From UTCFX2 sp963827155 (GTDB taxonomy: Bacteria; Chloroflexota; Anaerolineae; Anaerolineales; UBA4823): a stretch of 64,000 nucleotides of DNA. Below are positions 9,053 through 18,597 of the stretch, piece after piece. Position 1 is the stretch's first letter; the number at the start of each line of letters is the position of its first letter. The notes beneath the pieces were generated by a model. It saw nothing but the letters and a program-made list of their open reading frames with translations, had not been told where the DNA came from and did not search any database. The stretch spans positions 3,348,001-3,412,000 of the forward strand of contig CAWGZV010000002.1 in the NCBI GenBank assembly GCA_963827155.1. Reading direction: 5' to 3'. Made by a program: the position numbers and the translations under genes.

Positions 9053-11194
9053 ATGTTCTTCGAAGAACCCATTTCACAAGCCCCTCAATTCTTCAACTTG
9101 GCGCCGTGGATCGTCTTTTTTCCGCTGATAGGGCTGCTGATCAATGTAGTTATCGGCGGTTTTCTCCAGAGGCGCGGTACTGTGGGCGAGAAAGCGGTCG
9201 GGTGGATCGCAAGCATCGCTTCAGGGCTGGCGTTTGTTGTTGCGGTCTTGCTGCTCATCTCACTGAACGGTCACCATGAGGGGGCTATCATTATTCTCGC
9301 GGATTGGATCAACATCGGCAGCCTGAACGTGCGCTGGGCGTTCCAGGTGGACACCCTCTCGGTGGTCATGATGTTGGTGGTATCAGGCGTAGGAACCCTC
9401 ATCCATATCTATGCCATTGGTTACATGCACGAAGATGTACGCCACAACGGCGATCCAGGTCGCTTCCGCCGCTTCTTTGTCTATTTGAACCTGTTCATCG
9501 CCGCAATGATGGTCCTGGTCAGCGCAGATAACTACCTCATGCTTTTTGTGGGTTGGGAGGGCGTCGGCCTTTGTTCATACCTCTTGATTGGGTTTTGGTA
9601 CGAAAAAGGCAAAGATGGCATCGGTAATGCTGTAGCAGCCAAAAAAGCCATGGTCGTCAACCGGATCGGTGATTTTGGATTGCTTCTGGCAATCTTTACG
9701 ATATTCTGGACATTCGGCTCTCTAGATTTTCATGCGGTCTTTGAAAAAGCTCCTGAAGTGGCGGCTGCTTCCCCGGCCATAATGCTTATGATCACGCTCT
9801 TCATGTTTATCGGCGTCACTGGAAAATCCGCTCAGCTTCCACTTTACGTCTGGCTCCCCGATGCGATGGCAGGACCTACCCCCGTTTCAGCTTTGATCCA
9901 CGCCGCCACCATGGTTACCGCTGGGATTTATCTGATTACCCGGTCTGCGGCATTCTATTCACTTGTCCCGCAAGCTCAATCGGTCGTCAATCTGGTTGGC
10001 GCCGCCACCGCCCTTTTTGCTGCCACCATCGCTGTCGGCCAGTTTGACATCAAGAAGGTCCTTGCCTACTCCACGATCAGCCAGTTGGGATTTATGGTGG
10101 CGGCGGTTGGGATGGGCGCTTACGTAGCTGGGATGTTCCACCTGGTGACCCATGCCTTCTTTAAAGCGCTGCTCTTCCTCTCGGCTGGCTCGGTTATCCA
10201 GGGGGTCGAACGTGGAGAGCACCATGTGGAGCACGACTTTAAACTAAAGAAACATGCCAAAGACCAGAGCCATGGATTTGACCCGCAAGATATGCGGAAT
10301 ATGGGAGGAATGCGGTCTCGTATGAAGCTGACCTTCTGGGTCTACCTGATTGGAGCAGTGGCACTTGCTGGCGTGCCGCCTTTGGCTGGATTCTGGTCAA
10401 AAGATGAGATCCTGGCGGAAGCAAGTCAATCGAATACGATTTCCTTTATCTTCCTCGTCGTGGCCGCGATCTTCACCGCCTTTTACATGACCCGTCAAAT
10501 CCTGATGGTCTTCTTTGGGAAACCTCGCAGCCTTGCAGCTGCGAATGCCAAAGAAAGCCCTCCGATTGTTACGGTGCCGCTCCTTATCCTGGCAGTTTGT
10601 TCGCTATTTGGTGGGGCGCTCAACCTCCCATCCATTCATTCCTTCACGCTTTGGGTTGAGCACACACTTGAAGGTTTTGTACACGAAGGCGAGTTCCTTA
10701 TCGGAATTGCTGCCCTGAGTACGCTGCTTGCGGTGCTGTCCATTTTGGCAGGCTGGTGGCTTTACAACCCTCGCCGTTTCGAGGCCTTTTGGGCAGAGCC
10801 AGCCGCAAGGCGTCCAGAAGATCCTCTGCGAAGCTACATCGGCCCGGTTTTTGACGTCTTCAAGAACAAATATTGGGTCGATGAGCTCTATTGGGCAGTG
10901 ATCCTCAACCCTTACATAGCCCTCTCGCGCTTTTTGGCGGATGTAATTGATTGGCGCTTCTGGCACGATACTTTTCACGATAGGGTTTTGCTTGCCGGTT
11001 TTAATTTGCTGACCCGCTTGCTCGCGATCCGCATCGATCTCGGCGTTATCGATTGGCTGGCAAACGCACTGGGTGAGCTTATCAAGCGGACCGCAGCTTC
11101 CATGCGCCGCATCCAGACCGGCTATGTTCGAAATTACGCCCTCTCGATCTTCCTGGGCGTGGTCATTATTCTGGGATATTTGCTCTTAAGGTAA
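9053..11194 (+). CDS. nuoL: NADH-quinone oxidoreductase subunit L
   Basis: This 713-residue antiporter-like subunit (ND5 homologue) is one of three proton-pumping units. Visible features are the GWEGVGLCSYLLIGFW motif near residue 171, LPLYVWLPDAMAGPTPVSALIHAATMVTAGIY split around residues 265-290, and a long amphipathic C-terminal region ending in a final hydrophobic helix, as expected for the lateral helix of NuoL. A hydrophilic His-rich insertion lies near residues 385-415. nuoM follows after 91 bases. Confidence 0.96.
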   Translation: MFFEEPISQAPQFFNLAPWIVFFPLIGLLINVVIGGFLQRRGTVGEKAVGWIASIASGLAFVVAVLLLISLNGHHEGAIIILADWINIGSLNVRWAFQVDTLSVVMMLVVSGVGTLIHIYAIGYMHEDVRHNGDPGRFRRFFVYLNLFIAAMMVLVSADNYLMLFVGWEGVGLCSYLLIGFWYEKGKDGIGNAVAAKKAMVVNRIGDFGLLLAIFTIFWTFGSLDFHAVFEKAPEVAAASPAIMLMITLFMFIGVTGKSAQLPLYVWLPDAMAGPTPVSALIHAATMVTAGIYLITRSAAFYSLVPQAQSVVNLVGAATALFAATIAVGQFDIKKVLAYSTISQLGFMVAAVGMGAYVAGMFHLVTHAFFKALLFLSAGSVIQGVERGEHHVEHDFKLKKHAKDQSHGFDPQDMRNMGGMRSRMKLTFWVYLIGAVALAGVPPLAGFWSKDEILAEASQSNTISFIFLVVAAIFTAFYMTRQILMVFFGKPRSLAAANAKESPPIVTVPLLILAVCSLFGGALNLPSIHSFTLWVEHTLEGFVHEGEFLIGIAALSTLLAVLSILAGWWLYNPRRFEAFWAEPAARRPEDPLRSYIGPVFDVFKNKYWVDELYWAVILNPYIALSRFLADVIDWRFWHDTFHDRVLLAGFNLLTRLLAIRIDLGVIDWLANALGELIKRTAASMRRIQTGYVRNYALSIFLGVVIILGYLLLR

Positions 11195-11285
11195 CTTCAT
11201 CCCGAACCCTCGTCCTTCCTCCCAGGCGCCTCCATCGCAGGAGGCTGGGAGCGGGTCGGGGACTGGACTTCGGAGGGAAATTGTC

Positions 11286-12812
11286 ATGAACGTTTTGTTT
11301 AATCCTTTGACCCTGGTCACATTCTTCCCGCTGGTGGGCGTGCTTGTGCTCCTCTTCTTGCGTGCCGAGCAGAAGGACGCCGCCCGTTGGGTGGCGCTTG
11401 CCACCTCGTTGGTGACTTTCGGGATTTCTCTGGCAGTCTTGGCGCAGTTCGATCCTTCCAATCCAGATCTCCAGCTTGTGGTGAACCTGCCGTGGATCCC
11501 GATCGCAAGCTGGGAAATCCGCTATTTCCTGGGAGTTGATGGCTTGAGCATCCTGCTCGTCTTGCTGACGACTTTACTTGCCCCCATCTCAATCCTCTCC
11601 ACCTGGACCGCCGTTGAAGACCGAGTCAAAGAGTTCATGCTCTTCTTCCTCCTCCTTGAAGTCGGCATGGTCGGCGTATTCCTCGCCCAAGACCTCTTTC
11701 TTTTTTATGTCTTCTGGGAGTTCACGCTCGTCCCGATGTATTTCTTGATCGGCATCTGGGGCGGTTCGAACCGGATGTATGCCGCCGTCAAGTTCTTCCT
11801 CTATACTATGGCAGGCTCGATCCTCATGCTCCTAGCCATCCTTTGGCTGGGAATTTATCAGGGCAGTTTCCAGGTCCCCGATTTGGTCGCGAAGGGCGGC
11901 ATCCCTGCCGATATCCAGTTCTGGCTTTTCCTGGCTTTTGCTGCAGCCTTCGCAATCAAGGTGCCGATGTGGCCGCTCCATTCCTGGCTTCCAGATGCGC
12001 ATGTCGAAGCCCCGACTGCAGGCTCGGTCATCCTTGCCGGTGTGCTCCTAAAGATGGGCACCTATGGTTTCCTGCGCTTCAATCTTTCTCTTTTTCCTCA
12101 AGCCGCCCTCCAGCTCGCGCCCTGGATGGCAGCGCTGGCTGTGATCGGAATCATTTACGGCGCGATGGTTTCTTATGCTCAAAAAGATGTAAAAAAGCTA
12201 GTTGCATATTCATCCGTCAGCCACTTGGGATTTGTGATGCTGGGCCTTTTCGCGCTCAACCCCCAGGGCATCGAAGGCGGTATCCTCCAAATGGTGAATC
12301 ATGGTCTGAGCACCGGGGCTTTGTTCCTCTTGGTCGGGATGATCTACGAGCGCCGCCATACCCGAGAGATGGACGCATTTGGCGGTCTGTGGAAAGTTAT
12401 GCCGGTTTATGGCGCCCTTACCCTGATTGTGGCGCTTTCCTCGATGGGCCTGCCCGGGTTGAACGGATTTGTGGGTGAGTTCACGATCTTGCTCGGCGCA
12501 TGGGGCGCCGGGCAGCCCGAAGGCGCCCTCGGGACACCCTGGTTTGCAGCTCTGGCTGCCGTTGGTGTCATCCTTGCAGCGATTTATATTCTGCTCATGT
12601 TTCAGAAGCTTTTCCTCGGTCCGGTTACGAAAGAAGAAAACCGTAAACTGCCCGATTTAAACTGGCGCGAAGTAGTCGCCCTGCTGCCAATTCTCATTCT
12701 TATCTTCTGGATCGGGCTCTACCCTAAGCCTTTTTTCGAGCTGATGGCGCCAGCCGTGGATAAGCTCGTTGCCGGGATCCAGGCTGCCTCGACCCTGGCG
12801 CTCGTTCCATAA
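11286..12812 (+). CDS. nuoM: NADH-quinone oxidoreductase subunit M
   Basis: This 508-residue antiporter-like subunit (ND4 homologue) has about 14 hydrophobic segments. Key stretches are FFLLLEVGMVGVF with the conserved glutamate of helix 5, PLHSWLPDAHVEAPTAGS, and KKLVAYSSVSHLGFVMLG. GGAGG lies eight bases before the ATG. The 91 bases before it contain a CTCCCAG...CTGGGAG inverted repeat within the nuoL-nuoM gap, probably an mRNA hairpin. Confidence 0.96.
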   Translation: MNVLFNPLTLVTFFPLVGVLVLLFLRAEQKDAARWVALATSLVTFGISLAVLAQFDPSNPDLQLVVNLPWIPIASWEIRYFLGVDGLSILLVLLTTLLAPISILSTWTAVEDRVKEFMLFFLLLEVGMVGVFLAQDLFLFYVFWEFTLVPMYFLIGIWGGSNRMYAAVKFFLYTMAGSILMLLAILWLGIYQGSFQVPDLVAKGGIPADIQFWLFLAFAAAFAIKVPMWPLHSWLPDAHVEAPTAGSVILAGVLLKMGTYGFLRFNLSLFPQAALQLAPWMAALAVIGIIYGAMVSYAQKDVKKLVAYSSVSHLGFVMLGLFALNPQGIEGGILQMVNHGLSTGALFLLVGMIYERRHTREMDAFGGLWKVMPVYGALTLIVALSSMGLPGLNGFVGEFTILLGAWGAGQPEGALGTPWFAALAAVGVILAAIYILLMFQKLFLGPVTKEENRKLPDLNWREVVALLPILILIFWIGLYPKPFFELMAPAVDKLVAGIQAASTLALVP

Positions 12813-12828
12813 AGTAGGGAGCTTGGTC

Positions 12829-14281
12829 ATGACGAATTTTCTGGATTCAATCCGGCCTCATTGCCCCGGTAATTATCGTCGTAGTCTGGGCGTGTGTGCT
12901 CTTGCTGATTGATCTGACGATCCCAACCGGGCGAAAAGGGATCACCGCCCTTCTGGCTGCGGTCGGTTTGCTGGTCAGCGCTGGGTTTGTGATCGCCCAG
13001 TTTGGAGAGCCGGCGTCAGCCTTCGGCGGTATGGTGGTAGTTGACGATTTTTCGAATTTTATCAGCCTGCTTTTGCTGATGAGCGGTGTGATGGGGATCG
13101 CACTGTCTTACGACTACTTAAAGCGGATTGAGGCCGAGCGCGGAGAGTATTATGTCCTCATGATGTTTTCGATCAGCGGCATGATGCTGATGGGCATGTC
13201 TTCGGATTTGATTATGGTCTTTCTTGCTCTTGAGCTGCTTTCAATCCCCCTCTATGTGCTGGCAGCGCTGGCGCTACCGCGTCTTTCTTCGGAGGAAGCA
13301 GGCATCAAGTATTTCCTGCTCGGCGCTTTTGCCTCTGGCTTCTTTGTCTATGGCACCGCTTTGATTTATGGAGCGAATGGCTCGACCTCAATCCAGGAGA
13401 TCGTCGCTTCCATCCAATCAAATCGATATGATCCCTTGCTCATGGTCATCGGCGCCGCGCTGATCCTGGTTGGGTTGGGCTTTAAGGTCGCGATCGTCCC
13501 ATTCCACATGTGGACCCCGGATGTCTATCAAGGTTCTCCCAGCTCAATTACTGCTTTCATGGCAGTCGGCGCAAAAACTGCCGGGTTTGCAGCTCTGATG
13601 CGCGTGTTTGTGCTCGCATTTCCCACCTTCTCGGCTGACCTTACCCCCATCCTCTGGGGATTGTCAGCCCTGACGATGATCCTGGGGAATTTCGTCGCCA
13701 TCGCCCAACATAATATCAAGCGCCTGCTTGCTTATTCCAGTATCGCCCATGCCGGCTATATCTTAATGGCGCTCGTCCCGTACGGTAATCCCACTGTCTC
13801 TCAGGATTCCGTCGCCTCAGCTTTGTTTTATCTGGTGGCTTACGCCTTCACCAGTTTTGCAGCCTGGGCAGTCGTCATCGCCCTCGAGCGCAGCGGCGAG
13901 GCCGGGTTGGAATTAAGCGACTATGCCGGTCTTGGCCGAAGTCACCCCGCCCTTGCAGCGGTGATGGCAATTGCCATGCTTTCTTTCACCGGCGTCCCTC
14001 CAACTCTGGGATTCATCGGAAAATTTTACCTCTTCCGCACGGTCATGGAAGGCGGCTTCGTCGGTCTTGCCCTGATCGGCGTGCTGACTTCATTGGTCTC
14101 GGCATACTACTACTTGCGCGTGGTTGTCATCATGTACATGAAAGAGGGCGAGCCGCAGCCGCGCCGTGAGCCCTGGTTGAACCTCACCGCATACGCCAGC
14201 GCGCTCGGGGTTGTTCTGCTCAGCTTTTTTGCTGCCCCTTTGCTCGATTTAGCCGTTCGGGCGGTGCTCCAGCTCTTCTGA
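12829..14281 (+). CDS. nuoN: NADH-quinone oxidoreductase subunit N (frameshift near start)
   Basis: This is the ND2 homologue and last gene of the operon, about 483 residues. The main frame contains YFLLGAFASGFFVYG, PFHMWTPDVYQGSP and RLLAYSSIAHAGYIL, typical of NuoN. Downstream of GTG 12896 the frame is clean, but that start would cut into the first helix. Reading back gives SGLIAPVIIVVVWACVLLL in the same frame, and ATG 12829 lies in another frame. One extra base between about 12840 and 12850 would join them. I treat this as a sequence error. Confidence 0.88.
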
Positions 14282-14314
14282 TACAAATTCGCGCTCGCCT
14301 CCTTCAGTTAGGTT

Positions 14315-14352
14315 TCCCCTCGACCTCGAGCTTTTTTTGAGGGGATTTTTTC
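14315..14352 (+). terminator. Rho-independent terminator of the nuo operon
   Basis: TCCCCTC at 14315-14321 pairs with GAGGGGA at 14339-14345 and is followed by a run of T to 14351. It lies 34 bases after nuoN and closes the operon. Confidence 0.75.
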
Positions 14353-14512
14353 TCATCAAATCCTAAAATTGAAAAGGATTGGTGCGCCCTTGCGAAGGGT
14401 CAAAGATAGTGGCATAATAATACGCCTATTCGAAAGACACGGCGCCGAGCCTGAAGGAAATGGATTAGCTTTGGCGTCTGGATAAATTGAAATACGACAG
14501 GAGCATGGACGA

Positions 14513-15534
14513 ATGTTTAAAAACACGAAGACTTTTTGGGTGATGAGCTTGATCTTGATCAGCCTTCTCCTCTCCGCTTGTTCTGGCAGCGTAGGAGCGA
14601 AGCCGACCGAGAAAGAGATCGTCATCGATTCCGAGATGAGCACCCCTGAGCCGACTGCAACCCTGCGCCCTACCCCTACTCCGCAGCCCCCAACGCTCAC
14701 TCCCGATCCGGCTTCTCTGCTGACTCCGACCAATACGCTCGATCCCTACAGTGCCCTCATTGCGAAAGGCGCTGAGCTGTTAACGGGCGAGGATTTTGAG
14801 GGAGCTATGGCCCAGTTCAATGAGGCGGTCAAGATGGATCCCAACAACCCCATTGGCTACTATCACCGCGGCCGGGTGTACGATGCCCAGCAGAAATATG
14901 ACGAGGCTATCACCGAGTTCAACTTCGCCCTAACCTACGACCCAACCTATGCCGAAGCGTACAACTCGCGCGGCATCATGTGGGTCCAGAAACAGCAGTT
15001 CGAGCAGGCTATCCGGGATTTCGACAAAACCATCGAATTGAACCCCGACTACCGCCAGGCTTATACCAATCGTGCTATCGCGAAAATGAGCCTCAGCACC
15101 GATGAAGAAGGCTTAAACAGGCTTTTGTCGATTTCGACAAGGCGATCGAGATGGCGCCCGATGACCCCGAAGGCTATTTCAACCGCGGGCAGGCCCATTA
15201 CCTGGTTGGCGAATTGGAAGAAGCGATAGGCGACTTGAACCAGGCGATCGCCATCGCCCCCGACCAGGCGAACGCCTATGTTCTGCGCGGTCAGGTCCAG
15301 ATGAACAAGAATGAATTTGCGCTCGCGGAACAAGACTTCACCAAAGCCCTCGAGATTGACCAAAATCTGCCGAACGCCTATCTGAACCGCGCCATCAGCT
15401 ATGTCGAACTGGGTCAGAACGACAAGGCGATCGCGGATGCGAACAAGGTTCTGGAGATTTCAACGGATGAAGAGCTTAAGAAGACCGCTCAAGATATCTT
15501 AGCAGAGATTACCAAGACCACACCAACTCCTTAA
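14513..15534 (+). CDS. TPR-repeat lipoprotein (frameshift)
   Basis: The protein has a lipoprotein signal peptide with lipobox LLLSAC (Cys about residue 23), a Thr/Pro-rich linker, and then six or so tetratricopeptide repeats such as ALTYDPTYAEAYNSRGIMW and AIAIAPDQANAYVLRG. TPR units usually mediate protein-protein contacts; no specific partner can be named. The frame breaks at about 15114: restoring one A in TTAAAC gives EEGLKQAFVDFDKAIE and joins both halves into 340 residues. A single-base deletion in the sequence is the likely cause. Confidence 0.85.
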
Positions 15535-15563
15535 CAAACCGCAGTTTTTTACTGCGGCAGGAC

Positions 15564-15601
15564 GGATTCTGGATCAGAAATGGATCCAAAATCCCTTTTT
15601 T
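15564..15601 (+). terminator. Terminator after the TPR lipoprotein gene
   Basis: GGATT (15564-15568) pairs with AATCC (15590-15594), and inside it GGATC (15571-15575) pairs with GATCC (15583-15587). A run of six T follows. A second small inverted repeat, CCGCAG/CTGCGG at 15539-15557, lies just upstream. Confidence 0.65.
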
Positions 15602-15719
15602 AACCTTCCAAAAGCCAGTTTTTCTGTCTGCGGGCAAAATAAACCTTGAAAACGGGTAAAACAACCCCCTAAGTTAAGAATATGTTAAGTGTTTAGGTTA
15701 AACTTTGTTACGAAAAGTA

Positions 15720-15748
15720 TTGACTTCAATTAAGGGTTATGCTATAAT
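15720..15748 (+). promoter_or_regulatory. Near-consensus sigma70 promoter
   Basis: TTGACT (15720-15725) and TATAAT (15743-15748) are separated by exactly 17 bases. Transcription should start near 15755, about 50 bases before the ATG at 15807. This is the strongest promoter I see in the window and suggests high expression of the following secreted protein. Confidence 0.85.
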
Positions 15749-15806
15749 CTGGTCACTCTACGCAATGGAGTGAATTCTCAAATCCGAAGAAAAAGGAGAA
15801 TGAATA

Positions 15807-16433
15807 ATGAAGAAAGTTTCCTTGCTCGTACTGCTGGCCATCCTGGCCTCCACCCTCCTGATGGCGGCGATCCCGACCAATATCGTTCGTCTGACCATCA
15901 TCAACAAATCCGGTTACGATGTTTATATGAAGCTGACCGGCTCCGCAGTAACCGAGGCGTACTACTACCTCACCATCCCCGCTGGCGATACAGATGCCCC
16001 CGTTGTCAAAGTCTTCACGGTTATGGAAGATGTCTATGCTCGTGAGACCTGGCAGTGCAACGGCGTCAAGAGCTCCGGCACCCTCGTAGTCGATGGCAAC
16101 CTGCGCCTGACCTTCACCCCCTGCGGGAAGCGCGTCACTCTCTGCACGCTCTACTACCTCCAGATGGGTCCATACAAATGCGTTGGCTTTGACGCAAACG
16201 GGAAACCAATCTTCGAAGCTAGTCCCTATTATGTCGCTCGCTCGTACTACCACAATCAGGGCGAGCCTCGGATGGAAAAGGTCACTTACTTCAAGTACCT
16301 GTCGGCAGGTTACCCTTCCTGGATCAATTCCTACCTGTACACCGGCTACTGGAACTTCGGCTGCTTCACTTGGTACTATCGCATCCGCAGCTGGTACACT
16401 CCTCGTGGCTGCTGGTTCCACTACCAGTACTAA
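15807..16433 (+). CDS. Secreted protein of unnamed family (RLTIINKSG family, copy A)
   Basis: I do not recognise this 208-residue protein. It starts with a Sec-type signal peptide (MKKVSLLVLLAILASTLLMA), continues with the motif VRLTIINKSGYDVYMKL, and then a Tyr- and Cys-containing beta-rich region. A gene at 54717 encodes a shorter relative: both share RLTIINKSG, YYL, a GD..(A)PxVKxF stretch, a (D)(I/V)Y element, a C-containing P-C pair and GEPxM-K. AAAGGAG precedes the ATG. It stands alone between a strong promoter and a strong terminator, so it is probably an abundant exported or cell-surface protein. The C-terminal 60 residues are very rich in Tyr and Trp and are absent in copy B. Confidence 0.85.
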   Translation: MKKVSLLVLLAILASTLLMAAIPTNIVRLTIINKSGYDVYMKLTGSAVTEAYYYLTIPAGDTDAPVVKVFTVMEDVYARETWQCNGVKSSGTLVVDGNLRLTFTPCGKRVTLCTLYYLQMGPYKCVGFDANGKPIFEASPYYVARSYYHNQGEPRMEKVTYFKYLSAGYPSWINSYLYTGYWNFGCFTWYYRIRSWYTPRGCWFHYQY

Positions 16434-16457
16434 ACCTAATTTGTTGAGTAAGGACCT

Positions 16458-16489
16458 CGAGGCCCTGCGAAAGCAGGGCCTCGTTTTTT
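16458..16489 (+). terminator. Strong Rho-independent terminator with GNRA tetraloop
   Basis: CGAGGCCCTGC (16458-16468) pairs perfectly with GCAGGGCCTCG (16473-16483) around a GAAA loop and is followed by six T. It closes the monocistronic secreted-protein gene. Confidence 0.92.
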
Positions 16490-16491
16490 GG

Positions 16492-16497
16492 TATAAT
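16492..16497 (+). promoter_or_regulatory. Candidate -10 box for prfA-prmC
   Basis: TATAAT lies directly behind the terminator T-run. No good -35 is seen, because that position falls in the terminator stem. It would give a leader of about 65 bases before prfA. Confidence 0.4.
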
Positions 16498-16567
16498 CTT
16501 TCCGTTCAATATTCTTTTGCCTGCCAGGCGCATCTAGTCCTGGCAGGTTTAAAACTGTGCAGGGTTT

Positions 16568-17631
16568 ATGTTAGAAAAACTTGAAGCAATTGAAAAACGC
16601 TATGAAGAGATCAACGCCGAGCTGATGGAAGTAGGCGCTGATTATCAGCGTGCCGCCTCATTAGGAATCGAGCGCTCAGAGCTTGAGCCGATCGTCGAAA
16701 CCGCCCGGCAATATCGCAGCTCGCTCGCACGCCTCGACGAAGCTCAGCTGCTGCTCGAAGGTCCGGATGAAGATATGCGCCAGCTCGCCGCGGCCGAGAT
16801 CGAAGAGCTGACACCGATGCTGGATAAATTGGAAATGGATATTAAGTCATTGCTCATTCCCAAAGATCCACGTGACCAGAGAAATGTCATCGTAGAAATT
16901 CGCGCCGGAACGGGCGGGGACGAAGCAGCCCTCTTTGCTGCCGACCTTTATCCGCATGTACAGTCGCTATGCTGAACGCCAGGGTTGGGAAGTCGAGCTG
17001 CTATCAGAAAACGAGATCGGAATTGGCGGCTATAAAGAAGTGATTTTCATGGTTAAAGGGTCACGCCGCTTATTCACGCCTGAAATACGAATCGGGTGTC
17101 CACCGTGTCCAGCGGGTCCCGCTCACCGAATCTTCGGGTCGCATCCACACCTCCACCGCCACAGTTGCCGTCCTTGCAGAAGTCAATGAGGTCGAAGTAG
17201 CCATTCCAGACACGGATATTCGTGCGGATGTCTATAAATCTGCTGGCGCCGGCGGTCAGAACGTTCAGAAGAACGCCACCGCAGTGCGAATTACCCATCT
17301 CCCAACCGGCATGGTGGTCGCTTGTCAGGACGAGCGATCTCAGCTTCAAAACCGTATTCGCGCGATGAGCATCTTGCGCGCCCGGCTTTATGAAATGGAG
17401 CAGGAGAAAGCGCGCCAGGAGCGCGAACAGGATCGCCGCTCTCAAGTTGGCAGCGGAGAGCGCGCCGAGAAAATCCGCACCTATAACTACCCCCAGGCGC
17501 GTGTCACCGATCACCGCATTAACCTGTCGGTCTTCAACTTACCAGCTGTCATGGAAGGCGGGATCGACGAATTTATTGAAGAGCTCTCCATGCGCGATGA
17601 ATCCGAGCGGCTGTCTGCGGTAGCGGAGTAG
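16568..17631 (+). CDS. prfA: Peptide chain release factor 1 (two frameshifts)
   Basis: RF1 reads UAA and UAG and releases the finished protein. Three frames together give about 353 residues, close to the family length. The catalytic GGQ loop is in SAGAGGQNVQKN, and the codon-recognition tripeptide is the RF1-type P-x-T in RVPLTES, not the SPF of RF2. The first break is at about 16947: removing one T restores AADLIRMYSRYAE. The second is at about 17068: removing one C restores SRAYSRLKYESG. Both look like sequence errors. prmC follows immediately, the usual partnership. Confidence 0.9.
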
Positions 17632-18517
17632 AAATTCTATCGCTGGCAGGTCCGCACCTCCTCCCGCACATTCCAACCGGCTCGAGATCATCACAAACCG
17701 CCTTGCTGGGCTGAGTGAGACCGCCTCCCTGGATGCACAGGTCCTGCTTGCGCATACAATTCAGCAGCCGCGTTCGTGGGTTGTCGCCCACCCCGAGCTT
17801 ATTCTCACAGAGTTGCAGGATGCCGATTTAGAGCTAAACTTGAAGCGGCTTGAGAAAGGCGAGCCACTCCCTTATGTGCTGGGAGAATGGGAGTTCTTCG
17901 GCATGCGTTTTGCTGTTTCTCCTGCAGTCATGATCCCGCGGCCTGAAACAGAGCAGCTTGTGGAAGTTGGGATCGGCTGGCTAAAAGCCAACCCCACCCG
18001 GAGATTCGCGGCTGATATCGGCACTGGTTCTGGCTGCATCTCAGCAGCTCTTGCCGCAGTGATTCCAGACCTCCGCCTAATTGCAGTCGATTGCTCATCC
18101 CAGGCGCTTATGCTAGCCAGTGCCAATGCTCGTCGCCATGCCGTGGATGACCGCATAACGTTCGTCTTGGGAGACTTGTTCCCCGCCTCGTCGGAATACC
18201 CCTGCCAGCCTTCATTCGATCTGGTTTGCGCCAATCTGCCTTATATTCCCACAGCCGCGCTTGAAGGTCTGCCGGTTGCACGTCGGGAGCCTCTGCTTGC
18301 ACTGGATGGCGGATGGGACGGTCTGGATTTGATTCGCCGCTTTCTGGCGCTTGCTCCTTTAAAAGTAGCTCCGGCTGGTTTGATCTTGCTTGAGATTGAG
18401 TCCGGTCAGGCTGCACAGGTGGAGTTGCTCGCCAGGTCGAATTTCCCGCTTGCAAAAATTTCCGTATTACAAGATCTTGCTGGAAATGATCGTGTGGTTA
18501 AGATCCAAATGAATTGA
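17624..18517 (+). CDS. prmC: Release factor glutamine methyltransferase (start unresolved)
   Basis: PrmC methylates the glutamine of the GGQ loop in release factors, matching its place behind prfA. The SAM-binding motif is DIGTGSGCISAALA near the middle. The catalytic NPPY motif appears as NLPYI, a Pro-to-Leu change at the second position. The frame opens at 17624 after a stop, and the coded N-terminus (RLAGLSETASLDAQVLLAH) matches PrmC, but there is no ATG, GTG or TTG before TTG 17813, which would remove the helical domain. Either a non-canonical start or another indel hides the true start. Confidence 0.83.
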   Translation, partial: RSRNSIAGRSAPPPAHSNRLEIITNRLAGLSETASLDAQVLLAHTIQQPRSWVVAHPELILTELQDADLELNLKRLEKGEPLPYVLGEWEFFGMRFAVSPAVMIPRPETEQLVEVGIGWLKANPTRRFAADIGTGSGCISAALAAVIPDLRLIAVDCSSQALMLASANARRHAVDDRITFVLGDLFPASSEYPCQPSFDLVCANLPYIPTAALEGLPVARREPLLALDGGWDGLDLIRRFLALAPLKVAPAGLILLEIESGQAAQVELLARSNFPLAKISVLQDLAGNDRVVKIQMN

Positions 18518-18597
18518 TTTTCCGTATGCTAAATATCTTGTTTATAACCTGAACCGAGAATATTTTGCATATTCTTAGAACGTCGAAGGAGACATTT

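Noticed and set aside
16935..17068. Programmed frameshifting in prfA
   Set aside because: Programmed frameshifting is known for prfB (RF2) at an early UGA. This gene is RF1-type, has two breaks, and each is repaired by removing one base without any slippery site or UGA.
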